This document shows positions 1 through 11,581 of a stretch of DNA of 64,000 nt, piece by piece (the first letter of the stretch is position 1; each line of letters opens with the position of its first letter). The position numbers were made by a program, and so were the translations under genes. The notes under the pieces were generated by a model. The model made no database searches, had not been told where the DNA came from, and saw only the letters and a program-made list of their open reading frames with translations. The DNA is from Phycomyces nitens (lineage: Eukaryota; Mucoromycota; Mucoromycetes; Mucorales; Phycomycetaceae), in assembly GCA_022702545.1 (NCBI GenBank), contig JAHRBC010000003.1:6696001-6760000 (forward strand). The letters are read 5' to 3'.

Positions 1-843
1 CAGATAAACCCCCAGATTCCACCTCTACTTCCAGATCCCAGCACTCTTGTATCACGCCTTCTTCTTTTTCCGACAGTGGGAGTGAGACAAGTGAATATAT
101 GAGCGAACATGGGTTGAAACAGCAACTCATGGTGCGCTGGCGGTATCCAACCTTGAGTGTTCACAAGATTGACGTATCAATCAACAACCCAACAGTTATT
201 CCTCGAAATGCAAGGGCAGTTATCAGTATGCGGGTTGTTCCTGACCAAAGCATATCAGACATATGTGATAGCTTTAAAAGCTATACAGAAAAGGTGTTTC
301 AGGAAACCAGGACAGAAAACAAGATACTAGTGAGCTATAAAACATTTGTGCCTGGGAATAATATCGTACAATACATTAAACATAGTATGATATTTGTGTA
401 GGTTCAAATAGAAAGCTCTGCAGATTACTGGCTTGGGAATCCAGAAAATAAATATTTCAAGGCAGCTGAGGATGCTATCAAGAAAGAATGGCAGATCAAA
501 CCATTATATATTAGAGAAGGAGGCTCTATTCCGGCCGTAAGATTGTTAGAAAGATTCTGCAATGCACCTGCGATTCACTTGCCCATGGTAAATATTCCAC
601 ACAGCAAATAAAGTAATTGTACTAATCAAACTCTCGTTTTGTTATCAAGGGTCAGGTAATAGATAAAATGAAAGAAGCAAAACCTTGTTAATTTTTAACA
701 TCTTGGATATAAAATAGGCCTCTGATCAAGCACACCTTCCCAATGAGCGTATTCGACTATTGAATTTGCATGCTGGTAGAAGGATCATAAAGAACTTTTT
801 GAAAACAGTGGGATCACAGAAAGAGAAGAGTAAAATAGATTAG
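1..843 (+). CDS. DUG2: Dug2-like M20 peptidase, C-terminal part (5' end outside window)
   Basis: 3' end of a gene for a Dug2-type protein, the M20-family peptidase subunit of the cytosolic Dug2-Dug3 complex that breaks down glutathione. Exons I infer: 3-347 (continuing from upstream), 402-587, 650-655 and 718-843, giving about 220 residues. Seen: a Ser-rich linker, then the dimerisation-domain signature MVRWRYPTLSVH with VIPRNARAVISMRVVPDQ, then YIREGGSIPAVRLLE, and finally GQASDQAHLPNERIRLLNL, whose His is the last metal ligand of M20 enzymes. The HxD and EE metal-site residues and the usual WD40 part would lie left of the window. The GQ pair is encoded by a 6-nt exon flanked by its own splice sites. 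Skipping it stays in frame but removes a conserved GQ. The gene converges on the carrier gene that follows. The family is clear; the microexon is inferred. Confidence 0.85.
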
Positions 844-1205
844 ATTACTGTTGATATTGCTTTCTATATTTTGTCTAGTTTATAAAAACGAATGGCAAGG
901 GAGTGGTCTCTTTTTTTTTAATACTGGAAAGTGCGTTTTTTAATATACATGGATGAATGGGGTTGTTGAATTTTCACGAAATTGACAGTTTCGACACATG
1001 TTTCTAGAGCGTTTTTGGCTGCTACATCGTAAAAAGTAAAATATAATGATTGTAAGTAGGGTGCGATCTGTGTTTCTGACACACGGATACATACACACAT
1101 CTAAAACTGCTTTGCAGAGTTGTGGTGGATTTGAATGATCATGCTTTCTTGCCCCAGGAGCCTTTTATCCTTCTTTCACGTCAGGCAACCGGGGCAAGGT
1201 ACCTT
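844..1205. other. Convergent intergenic spacer
   Basis: AT-rich spacer between the stop of the DUG2-like gene and the stop of the minus-strand carrier. It should hold both 3' UTRs. I see no coding exon or RNA gene. The short minus-strand frame near 918-1100 has no recognisable product. Confidence 0.6.
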
Positions 1206-2611
1206 TTAGCTCTTAACCAGGTTCATTGCTGCTGTATTTGGTGGCCATTCTCCTTTTTCTCTCAAAGATTGTTCGAGATGCAGAACTTGTTCATAGATAA
1301 CAAACATGATTGCACTCTGTAAACTTGTCCAGAACACTCTTGGGCCAATACCACGAAACAGACCTCCAAGTCCTTGGTTTCTGTAATTCCACACAAGTCC
1401 CTCTACAATACCGCTATAATGTTTTGGTTGGACCATAGGTTGTTTTGGGTTCAGAGGAGCAGGAGTCAATTCGGGTATATTGACTGCCTTGGATCCCTTT
1501 TTGCCTCCTTGCTGAGTCTGAAGAAGTGTTTTCATAACATCAAGGGGTGTTGTAATAGCACCAGCAATTCCACCTGCCATTGATCCAGTCAACATATCGA
1601 TTCCAAGTGGAAGTTGTTGCCCGGGCTCTACGCAATTCTGCTGGGCAAATTTCTTGAATCGTTCTAATGGTGGGAATGCTGGATAAGAAATGCCGCACAT
1701 CATTAAATAACTCGTTTTTTTTCCTCACCATAACACGCGAATTGGAGTGCTGAATATGGGACGTCTCTAAGAATGGTAGCTTTAAATCCATGGAATAATG
1801 CCCCAAACCCATCGTATTTTACAATCTGTATAGCATTCATTAGCCCGGTATGATCCAATACACCACCAGACCGTAAACCCTTACCACTTTGGCTGCATGC
1901 CATGTACTCCGGTAATTATACCCACTTATAAAGTGTGGGTTATTGTATCGACCCTGGAGTTGCATGCGAGTCTTCAAGACTTCTGATGGAACATACACTA
2001 CCGAGGCAGCAAGATCGCCCAGCGAGCCAGCCGCCAAATGGGCAACAACCTCGGGTACACTATTTGCTGTCAAGGTACGTTTGGTGACCTCATATATACC
2101 AAAGTACAGACTTGTTCCTGGAACTGCAATACATATATTAGTTTATTGTCTCGGGGTTTATCGACTCGGACGTACTGGATCCAAGCATTGCAGGAGTCAC
2201 GCCCGCATAGAGGCCTCTCATTGCACCCTCTTCTTTTAGGATCAGTCGATAGGCCTGAACCATGTTATGGTACTTGAAGGCTCTGTGATGAGGTTGGCCT
2301 TGCAATCGTGTCTTTACAGTATCTACACTGTGGGAAAATTCAAAGTGAGATGATCGATTTGGTATGAATCCCAATTCCAATTTTTAAATTTACCTGTGCA
2401 TGAGAAAATCTGCTGCTGAGCCGCCTATACCGCCTCCAACAATGACCTTTTGGAATGACAGCTAAGGTTAATAATTGGGAGTAATTATGTCAATATTTGT
2501 CCATACGTCAAAATACGGGGGGTACATTGATTTGTTATCATTATGGACCGAGGGTATGATAAACGCTGCACGGGGAGGCGTATTGGTGGTGCCATTGGCA
2601 TGGGTATTCAT
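1206..2611 (-). CDS. MME1: Mitochondrial carrier, Mme1/YMR166C type
   Basis: Mitochondrial inner-membrane carrier closest in my recall to yeast Mme1 (YMR166C), described as a Mg2+ exporter. Exons on the minus strand: 2611-2507, 2461-2394, 2327-2176, 2123-1885, 1825-1729 and 1678-1206, giving 377 residues. Seen: the three carrier signatures [30 protein letters not shown] and [15 protein letters not shown], each at the end of an odd-numbered helix, plus repeat-end glycines such as [12 protein letters not shown] and [16 protein letters not shown]. The phrase [16 protein letters not shown] strongly recalls the Mme1 subfamily. The start is the first in-frame ATG (2611); the frame upstream is open only through non-ATG codons. 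The third signature has MKTLLQ where MKTRxQ is usual. The transported ion is inferred from family resemblance only. Confidence 0.8.
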
Positions 2612-2720
2612 GGAAACAGAGAAGAGGAAGCTACCAGAAAATGGTGCCTGCGGTGGCAACCACTGGTTTGATTTCTTAGTTTGTGACTAGTTCTGTGCGT
2701 CATTGCAGGGCCGAAGTCCA

Positions 2721-2730
2721 GTCACGTGAT
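2721..2730. promoter_or_regulatory. Palindromic CACGTG box (RTCACRTG type)
   Basis: GTCACGTGAT lies about 110 bases upstream of the carrier start codon. It matches the bHLH (Cbf1-type) consensus RTCACRTG in one orientation. Binding is not shown; only the match is seen. Confidence 0.4.
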
Positions 2731-2844
2731 TTGGATCGCCAATGCCATCAATTACACATGGCTTAAAAAGGGGGACAGGAGAATCAACAGATGCATTCTT
2801 TGGCTATTAGAATAAAGAGCAAGAACATATTTTATCGATACACC

Positions 2845-3034
2845 ATGTAAGCTCTCTAACTTTATTCATTATTCTTGGTAGAAAAACGCAAAATTTCTTT
2901 TGTTCGCCATATTTGGATTGGCTTTTAAAGGCGGAGAAAATGAGTCAATAAATTTGGGGGGTCCAGCTCCTTGTTGTGTGTGTCCAGCCTCTGAATTGAA
3001 CTATATGCCAAGCAGGTATTGTGGAATGCAGTGA
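2845..3034 (+). pseudogene. Possible small Cys-rich secreted-type ORF lacking a proper start
   Basis: A 50-codon frame (2882-3031, stop 3032-3034) reads like a signal peptide (KNAKFLLFAIFGLAF) followed by a Cys-rich tail (PAPCCVCPASELNYMPSRYC). Directly upstream is ACACCATG followed by TAAGC, an internal CTCTAAC branch-like site and TTGGTAG. This looks like a start codon touching a 35-nt intron, but a canonical GT-AG join consumes the G of ATG, so the start is lost by one base. It may be a decayed gene, an assembly error or chance. I do not recognise a family. Confidence 0.2.
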
Positions 3035-6000
3035 ATATATAAGCACAGGTTAACTTAATTACTTAAACTATCAAAATAATCTTTAATTTTTAGCAATAAC
3101 GTCAAAAACAACAATTTCAAAATTTTGCTCGATCGCGTAAATATGCTTGCGAAAATTAAGAGAACCCGATTGGTGGAATACAAGTTTAAAAGCCCATTAG
3201 ACAGTGTGGATCACGTAGGAGATCATGTAAACTGTTTTTGGCTATTATCACCACGAGTCTTTATCCAGGGCAGTAGTTGAATTAACCGATTGAATTCATG
3301 GATAAAGATAATGGGTACAACCATGCTAAATAAAGCAAGCAGATTTAATTCAAAACAAGTCTAAATATTCATTCGATTGTGAATATCAAAAGTCCCAATT
3401 ATACCTTTACTTTTCATAAAGGCATGCTAGAACTATAAATTTTACCAATTGAATTGCATGTCTATCAAATGGCTCTGAAATAAATGAACTATACATGTTT
3501 TTTAGGAGATATAATTCTACACAAAGTATTCCAACCTGTATGATTTGCACGATGTCTTATTGTTTTTTATTACCGTGCTTAATTCCATTGGCAATACATC
3601 AGTCAATTAATACTAGAATGTATGATTCAATACTCTAATAAATACATATACAGTGTTTTCGCATCGATATATGCTTTTAGCAAAATATTTAATCACTAGG
3701 TGCAAACTAAATATCCAAATGTCACGTATTGAAACAGAGATAAAATTTAGTAACAAGCGTTGAAAAATTTTTGTAAAGTACAATTTGGATGGTCAGGATC
3801 TTCTTTGTTAGATAATCCAAGCTGGAAGTTATGCCATAACAAGATAATATCATTGAGACCCATTAAGTAAACGGTATTAATTAGTCCCAAGTGTCAAATA
3901 CTCAAACACTTCACCAAAGCAAAACAGTAACTTTATAAAAAAAGGTATCCGAGACACTGTTACTACCACTATACATACCAGTTAAAAAACTAACTATCAT
4001 GGTATCTGAAATATAACATATTTCTACAAGGGAATTTCTATAGCAATTAGCAAATAAATATTGGGCTTGATAATGTGAATCTCAACTTTAGAGTAGAAAT
4101 TCCAGATGTTTAGCGTAGTATAATATTTTCTAAAGTATGAAATTGGAGGCTTTAGGTGCCAGATGTCTTTGGTAAAAGTTGGATTGAGGAGCACGCATTA
4201 AAAACAAAATAACGGGGTATCAGTCTAATTCTAAAGTGTATAGTACGCAAGTTAAACTCCTAAACTGAAAATGCATTTTAATAATCGTTGATTATCATCC
4301 AACTACTTGAATTATATATTGCCAATAGTTTTATAAGCTAGTTATGTTGACTACAATATAAATCAAATCAGAGAATTTTTTTTTAAAAAAAAGTAGCTTT
4401 TTATTTGCGGTACGAATCCTTATCTTCAACGACAGGATTTCTTACCCAAGTGAGACATTTAAGCATTTTTAATATAAATATTTTGGGTTTATAAAATTCA
4501 AGGTCGTTCAACTTGTAAATAGTAAAAGAATATTGCACATTAGTCATTCAGAATATGATTGGTATTTTCATGACATTTTTAAAAGAGCATAATTAAAATA
4601 TACAAGTGGACACATTTTGGAAAGTTTCTTTGCAATAATAAAAGAGGAGTATATAGCGCGTATCATAAATTTGTGTACTAGACGCTCCTAAACAAGCAAT
4701 TATAATGCTTACAAAACTATTAAAACTTGTAGTCTGATTGCCAGTTTTCAATGGCTATAACTAGTGTTATTGCTGGAATACTTGAACTGAATGACGAGAA
4801 GACTGGATATGCGTTGTTTGATTACGGTACTATATTTTATATTTAATTTTATTGGTTCACATTTTTTTTCAACTTAACAAAACTGTCAGGGCCAAGATCA
4901 AACAAGATATAACAACTGATTGATAATATACACTTGTCGATAGTCTCATCGTAGTATTATGATATATTAAAGCAAACAAGACTTTTTTTTTATGTGGCAG
5001 ATAATATTTATGGAACTTTGAGGCTTATTCTGTTCCTTGATACTGATATTATAATGGAGCTTTGGGATATAATATACAAGTTTTTATGTTTTGTGTTCTC
5101 GTTATCTCCATTAACTTATATCATTTATTTCTAGCACATAACTAGTTATCAATTGCCTTTAATAAAATTCTATCTTTTATAAATACTTTTTTCCTTGAAC
5201 CGACCTTTTTACACTAGAATTCTTATAGACATTATATTTACATTTGTAAATAGTGGGTAAAAACCTTTTTGTATACTATAGTTTCCATAAAACGCACATT
5301 TTCCCTCGGTTATTCTATAATATTCAAGTATCTTATCCAAGAAAGCACAAATCACAACTTTTAATCTCTTGTGGACATTTGAAACAATTTTTATAAAAAT
5401 AAAATAAGCTTATATTATCATCATGTAACTATCTATATAACTATTCTGTTTCTTGCCTAGTATCCCATGCTTTGAGTTTGACCTTGCCTTTATCAAATCA
5501 AAAATATTTGCAATTTCCAGGTATCATGTATAATCAACAAATTGTCAATATGACGATTTAAGAATTACTATAATAAACATGCATTACACAGACAGCCTAA
5601 TTACATCAAAGGAGCAATACACCTTTATACATGCTCTAGAAGTATTATAATAAAATACCAAGGAATGGTCTCTGTTTTCTATTATAGAATAAAACCTACA
5701 AAGCATTTCTATTTCTCATGTACAGCTGACAATAGCTGTATATTTTATTATGATTATTTTTTTACAATTATGGTATTATTTTACCCAAAGCAGTATACAT
5801 ATTTGTATATGTAATATTCCCACAGACTAGCTTCCAATTGATCAGATTATTTTTAGAATCAATACTAAAAAAAAAAGAAAGACATTTCCCAAGTATTTGA
5901 CATGAATAATTGTAAATTGTAAAAGATATATCTGATATTGTCAGATATACATATATTGCTGTTAAATAGATGGTCTCAAATATTTCTATATAGGTTTTTC

Positions 6001-9000
6001 TTTATCTGCAAGATATAAACATTTGCTACAACTATACACATATTATGCCTCGGAATCCGACATGGTAGTATAATGTTGGCTCAGCTATTATCTAATATGC
6101 TTATAGAGCATGGATTAGCATATACAATTTAGTGACACTGTACATGGAATTCTAATAGTTTGTTATTAATTGTGTAAGAGCTTAAAATAGTTTTGTGGTG
6201 TAGACCAATTCTCTATTAACTATAAATCTTGCATGAATTGAAATGTCTTGGACTTTAAACGTTATTTATTTCTTACACCTACTATTAATCTATAACAGTC
6301 TTGGTAGACTATTGAGTATTATCCACATTATATTATACTTCTTTTATATATATACTGTATCCGAGAAACAATATTAGCGTGCCAAAAGAATGGAGATTTT
6401 TTTTAATCACTAGAGATTTCAAGGTCGTCTCCAACGAGTTTGCAGTAATCTTTATTTAATGCCAGTAAAAATAAAATGAAATAATTAATTGGTTTGCTGC
6501 TAATATAGAAAGTAATGATTAACCAAAAGAAGAATAAATGGCTGTTATTTCATATTATAATATCCCACAAGTCTAATAGAGAACATGTTGGACACTTGAA
6601 TTAACTTAAATATCCAATCAATAAAAGCTTTTTAGAAAAATAAGATGATCAGTGTACAAAACAAACGTTATAATACGCGCCTAATTAAACTATAAAGGTA
6701 TTATATAAGATTGTCATAATAGAGCCTTATCTTTTTACAGTTTCTGGGCTCTTGAGTTCCATGGATACAACAGATTTTATAAATATTACCCATATAATCA
6801 TACGTGACACAGATCTAGTAAACGGCGTAGAAATAAAAAAAAACTGGTCTGTTATTTTCTGACTATTATCTAGGAGGCTGCATATTCATATTGGGTTTCA
6901 TATCTATCTATAAAGATTGGATTTCTGAGAAAGTTCATATATACTTGGCAATGTCTCTTAGTTCACGTCAAACTATTAACAACTCTTGCTTTATGCATTT
7001 TCACGACTAAATTATATTTAATATCTTTGAATAAAAGACTTTATTTTTATTTTTCCAACTAGAAAACTCTCAGTCTTTCAACGAGGGGAATATGTGTACC
7101 ATTGTTTCGAGTTTGAGGGTTATTGCCGTAAAAAGTTTATGTGATAAAGTTTATGCTCTTTATTTAGCTCGTTTATCTTTGTTGAATTTACTAGCAAAAA
7201 TTATCTTATTCTCTTTGCCTATATTTGCACTACATGTATAGGTTTTCAAATAATCTATTAGATTTTGTCGCACTGGAAATATTTACCCTGTTATAGTAAA
7301 TAAAGAGTAGGCTTTACCCGTCATTATAACCATGGCAGTGGCTTGATTGTTTTGTAACCAATTTCGGAATATCTGGGAAGTCTTGGGAGTTCGCCTCTAA
7401 ATCCGTTGCAAATGATGCTCAATGCGTTTCTTGAGCATTACAATAATGTCTAATACATTTCAGAACTGGGGAGTAAAATAGACTTATAGCTTCCGATTCC
7501 ATAACATCACCTCATTTTCACTAGTTATTTCTTCTCTTTCGTTTTTGTAGGAAAATACATTCTCATTCAAGTCGTGATAAGGCATATAAACCAAAAACGC
7601 CCTTTTAAAAAAGACTCTAGTCCTTTGGTGTTGCGACCACGGTGTTAAAGCCAGTAGTAAATTAGCACGTGTATCTTTTGACGTTATAGCTTAATTACTG
7701 TCTAATGATAATGGCAGTTCCTCAATAATAGCATGGGTTTCCTAGTAATATACCCAATAAGCTTCTTCTGGGGCTGGTTACCTTTGTTCTATTAAGAATT
7801 GACACTTGATCTATGAACATAATGTCCAAGTTGGATCTGTTATCAGTAATATAATCAAGAATAATTTCCAGCCACAGAATTGCTTTATTTTATTTTAAAT
7901 AAATTCATAGCCCTATTTTGCTGAGCACTTTTGCTTGCAAGCTCAGCTTGTCTATTCGGCGCGTGTACTCCGTGAAAGACCGGTCGTTCAGTAGTTTAAC
8001 CAGCCAACCAGGTCACCAGGCAGGCAATCAAAACAGCCAAGTAACCGGGCGTCCGATCTTGTAACAGTGACAATTCTATACAAAGTTTTGTACATGAGAA
8101 TTACGGGTCATGAATTTGATAATCTCTGTAATTTTAATGTGTATAAAAGTGTCTGTATTTTTTAATGTCCTTGATTTACACTTGAATTGGATGTTGAATT
8201 TGAGGTATTTTTCTTTGAGGTCATAAAGACACAAAAGTGTATATTTAATTAGCACAACGTGTTATTTTTTCCTGTGGCTATATGAAAATATATGGATCAT
8301 ACATCTATATAACGCTTATAGTTCTGTCAAGAGAAAAAGAGTCCAATGGAGTTTGGTTGGCTGCGAATCCTCCACGATAACTCGAGAGTACAATGTTCTT
8401 TATTTGAACAGACAACGCAATAAAAATTCTAGACAAAAAGAACATGTCTAATATTAGAAACCTTCTCTTCTGTGTCATTCTCAAGGGTCTTTACTCCACC
8501 TCCCTTCTTGCCATTGACCAAAAAGGGCATTTTAGGCACCTACCAAGTGTAAAATCAACTGTGGCTTGATGTATGATAATACAACAAGACTAAAATCTCA
8601 ATTCATGGTCTGTGCAAGCAATTCTTGCTGGCTATGATTGTTTAACACACGCTAATGGCCGTTTTATACCAAATCAATTTAACATCTGTTTGAACATTTC
8701 TTTCTCTTTGAATAATGGCCTTACCCTTGTTTTGCTCTGTTCCACAAAATTTCTGTCGATTGAGGTACGTAGACTTGAATTCAGTTTTTCAGCATGTGCT
8801 GTAACCCCATATCCCCCTCTCCCCACTGGCTTCCCGCAATCAGACTATAGAGCTTTAACTGTGAAGGAGAGTTTGGAATTAGATACAGATATTTAGTATC
8901 GAATTGATCTCCAAGGTCCATACTCGCAAGCACCTTATGACACATCAGGAAGCACCATATTTTTCTAAACCGTGGCTCGTACCACTCCGTGTTACAGTAT

Positions 9001-9280
9001 CACATGTACACATTGCCTCACCAAGATGCACCAGTTTTGGCCGTTTATTCTGGTATGGTTTGTGGCCAACAAATACAGTGCTAGTTACAACAGCAATAGG
9101 CCATACAAGAGAGTATGAATCACCAAGAAAAAAAAGGCCTTTATCCTTTAATAAACCAAATATGTGTTCAAGCATATAGGTCTATTTGATCCCAAAATAA
9201 TAATAATTCATATGCCTATATTTTTCCCGTATCAAGTTTAATGATAAAAATAATAAGATCCTTGAGTATTAGGATAAGCT
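3035..9280. other. Gene-poor AT-rich region
   Basis: About 6.2 kb of strongly AT-rich DNA with no convincing multi-exon gene, tRNA or snRNA on either strand. Short frames around 8612-9179 overlap on both strands in slightly GC-richer sequence and resemble no family I know. A GC-richer island near 7955-8060 contains short imperfect repeats of AGCCAA and CCAGG. A T9A8 palindromic tract sits at 4376-4392. It could be a long intergenic region, a relic of decayed genes or transposons, or a chromosomal element; sequence alone does not decide. Confidence 0.5.
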
Positions 9281-9390
9281 CTCCTCCTTTCTTTTCTTCA
9301 TTTCTTTTTCTCCGCCCTCTCTCCTTCCCTTCTCATTTCTGTCCTCTCTCTCTCTTTTTTTAAAGCACATAATACATACATACTCTTGTT
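9281..9390 (+). promoter_or_regulatory. Pyrimidine-rich leader of the PacC-like gene
   Basis: A C/T-rich stretch (CTCTCCTCCTTTC through CTCTCTCTCTTTTTTT) directly precedes the start codon at 9394. Such tracts are common around transcription starts of fungal genes. The start site itself is not determined. Confidence 0.35.
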
Positions 9391-9393
9391 ACT

Positions 9394-11581
9394 ATGCCTC
9401 GAAATCGTAATCTTTGTCGATGGAATGGTTGTGATCTCGTCTTCAACAACGTAGACGCCTTGTTTGAACACTTATCAGATACTCATGTCGGCCGAAAATC
9501 TACAAACAACCTTTGTCTTCAGTGCCAGTGGAATGGTTGTAGTGCAAAGGCCGCCAAGCGAGATCATCTCACTAGTCATTTGCGAGTTCATTTACCCCTC
9601 AAACGTATGTACATTTTTTTAAAAAAAGAAAATAATGCCAAGACTTGCACTCATCTATCATTCTTGTCATTAGCTCATCCCTGCACTGTGAGTGTGTTTG
9701 GAATTCAGAAGAGTATTTATAAGTGTTGCTAATAATATATATCTGCATGTATATATTTTTATATCTAGATTTGCAAGAAGCCTTTTAAAAGACCACAGGA
9801 TTTAAAAAAGCATGAAAGAACCCACACCTTGGAGCATAAATGTAATTTTCTGTTTTGGTGTGTAAAATGCAAATGCCAAGAAATTAATAAGAAATCCTCT
9901 GTTTTATGAATCTGTAGCCACCCTGAGAAGCAAGCAGCCAGGCTACAAGGCAGTCCGACGCCGGCGCACCCGCCCGCAGTCATCAATGACCGACAGTGCC
10001 ACTGGCACCTCGCCCTCTTTGAGCCCAGTGTCCCATCTTTTGCCATGTATCGGTGAAAAATGTAATTTCTTGTCTTGTGTCTCTATTTACGTGTAATGTC
10101 TAATGTGGCTTTGAGTGGCGTTCTAGACACGGACCGGCAAACAGCAGAATCTGAGCAGAACAGTATGAGCAGCCATAGTGGTTACACATCCATGAACACA
10201 GACAATAGCAGTGAAATCAATCTCAGTCGTAACCCCACCAGCCACGACAAGGACTCCATCTTCCGCTCTGTCGGACAGTCGACCAAGCTACACGATCCCC
10301 TCAAGGAGTTGCTGGACGATGTGCTCTATAATTCCGCAATATCACCCGAGTATGACACAGGTAAGTCTAGAAGCACCATGTCCATATGTATTAATCGTTT
10401 CAATAGACATGATCCAGCGTCTAGACTCAATTTCCAATGTAGTGAAGCATCAGAGCAACGACTGGGTCATGCCAGTCGATAGACCAGAAGACATCAATAC
10501 ACTCCAAACATGGCTCGAACAGCTTTCTGCCAATATCCAGACAAACTCATGCATTTACCCCGAGATAACATCCTCTCCATCTCACCAAGACCCCTTTGAC
10601 ACCCCATTGTCTTTGCCTGGAATGATGAACAACCTTGATTTTGAAACGACCCTTTACTCTAATATTGACTCTGGCTCCTCCAAGAACGGAATTGCCTCTT
10701 GGTCTTGGGAACCCACCCCAGAGATCCCTTGTCTTGCACCCTCAAACCTCTCGATATATCCATCTACTACAACCAACGATTCTCCTGACATTTCTGTGCC
10801 TTCGTCGATATTCTATGACGGAGAATACCTGCCTGTGAGCGCCAAATTCTGGAACACCAGGTCCAGAAACATGGACCAGAGTTATGTAGACCAGTACAAC
10901 ATGATGCCTGCTGAAGAACCATCGCTTTCTGAACCAATTGACTTCAAGACCCCCAGTCTGGCACACTCCATTCCTTCCGAACAATACTCTTACACAAACA
11001 CGGATACAAAGGAAGAACAGAGCCCATATGTATCGAAAATAGAACCCTTGTCTTGTCAAGTCAAAAAGGATATTCTGCATTCAATCAGTCTATTCAATTC
11101 TCCAGGTGATTTTACCAGCCAGAAACCAAAGCCTGTCGTCGAGTCAAAACCAGCAGAAAGCCTAAAGATCAACGTGGCTCCAATAATACCCCAGATAAAT
11201 AAGGAACCAGCTAGTGATCTCCATAACTTTGGCCTCTTGGATATACTGACAGATGAGCCTGACGATCTAACCGGATGTCTAAAGTGCAGATCATCACCAG
11301 GATCTCTACTTTCGTCTAGGCGGTCATCGCTTTCTGGATCCTCTTCTCCAAAATCACATTGTTCGTGTGCCTCCAAGGAAGAGACTCCTATTACTGGAGA
11401 CACGTCTCCTTATGCCGACTTGGTAAACTTACTAAGAGACATGAGCTGCCACGAAGAAGATGATACCCAAATACGTTCAAGACATGTACAGATTGTTAAC
11501 CAGTTGTGGGAGGCAGCCGTACGAAGTGGAGTGCGCCCACAGGAGAAGAAAAGACAGGAGCGTTTAATACAAATCATTTGA
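9394..11581 (+). CDS. PacC/RIM101: PacC/Rim101 pH-response zinc-finger transcription factor
   Basis: Homologue of the ambient-pH regulator PacC/Rim101, which is activated by C-terminal proteolysis in the Pal/Rim pathway. Exons: 9394-9604, 9674-9687, 9769-9841, 9918-10052, 10127-10360 and 10407-11581, giving 613 residues. Three C2H2 fingers: C8/C13/H26/H31, C44/C49/H62/H66 and C74/C77/H90/H94. Family hallmarks are CRWNGC, the inter-finger [18 protein letters not shown] and [15 protein letters not shown]. The second exon is only 14 nt and encodes part of finger 3 (PHPC). The fingers begin at residue 8, whereas ascomycete PacC has a longer N-terminal part. The long C-terminal half is Ser/Pro-rich, as expected for a processed regulatory tail, with an acidic end near [12 protein letters not shown]. 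Identity is secure; processing sites cannot be read from sequence. Confidence 0.93.

Noticed and set aside
8612..9179. Overlapping frames on both strands upstream of the PacC-like gene
   Set aside because: No recognisable domain, no splice partners and no clear strand preference.
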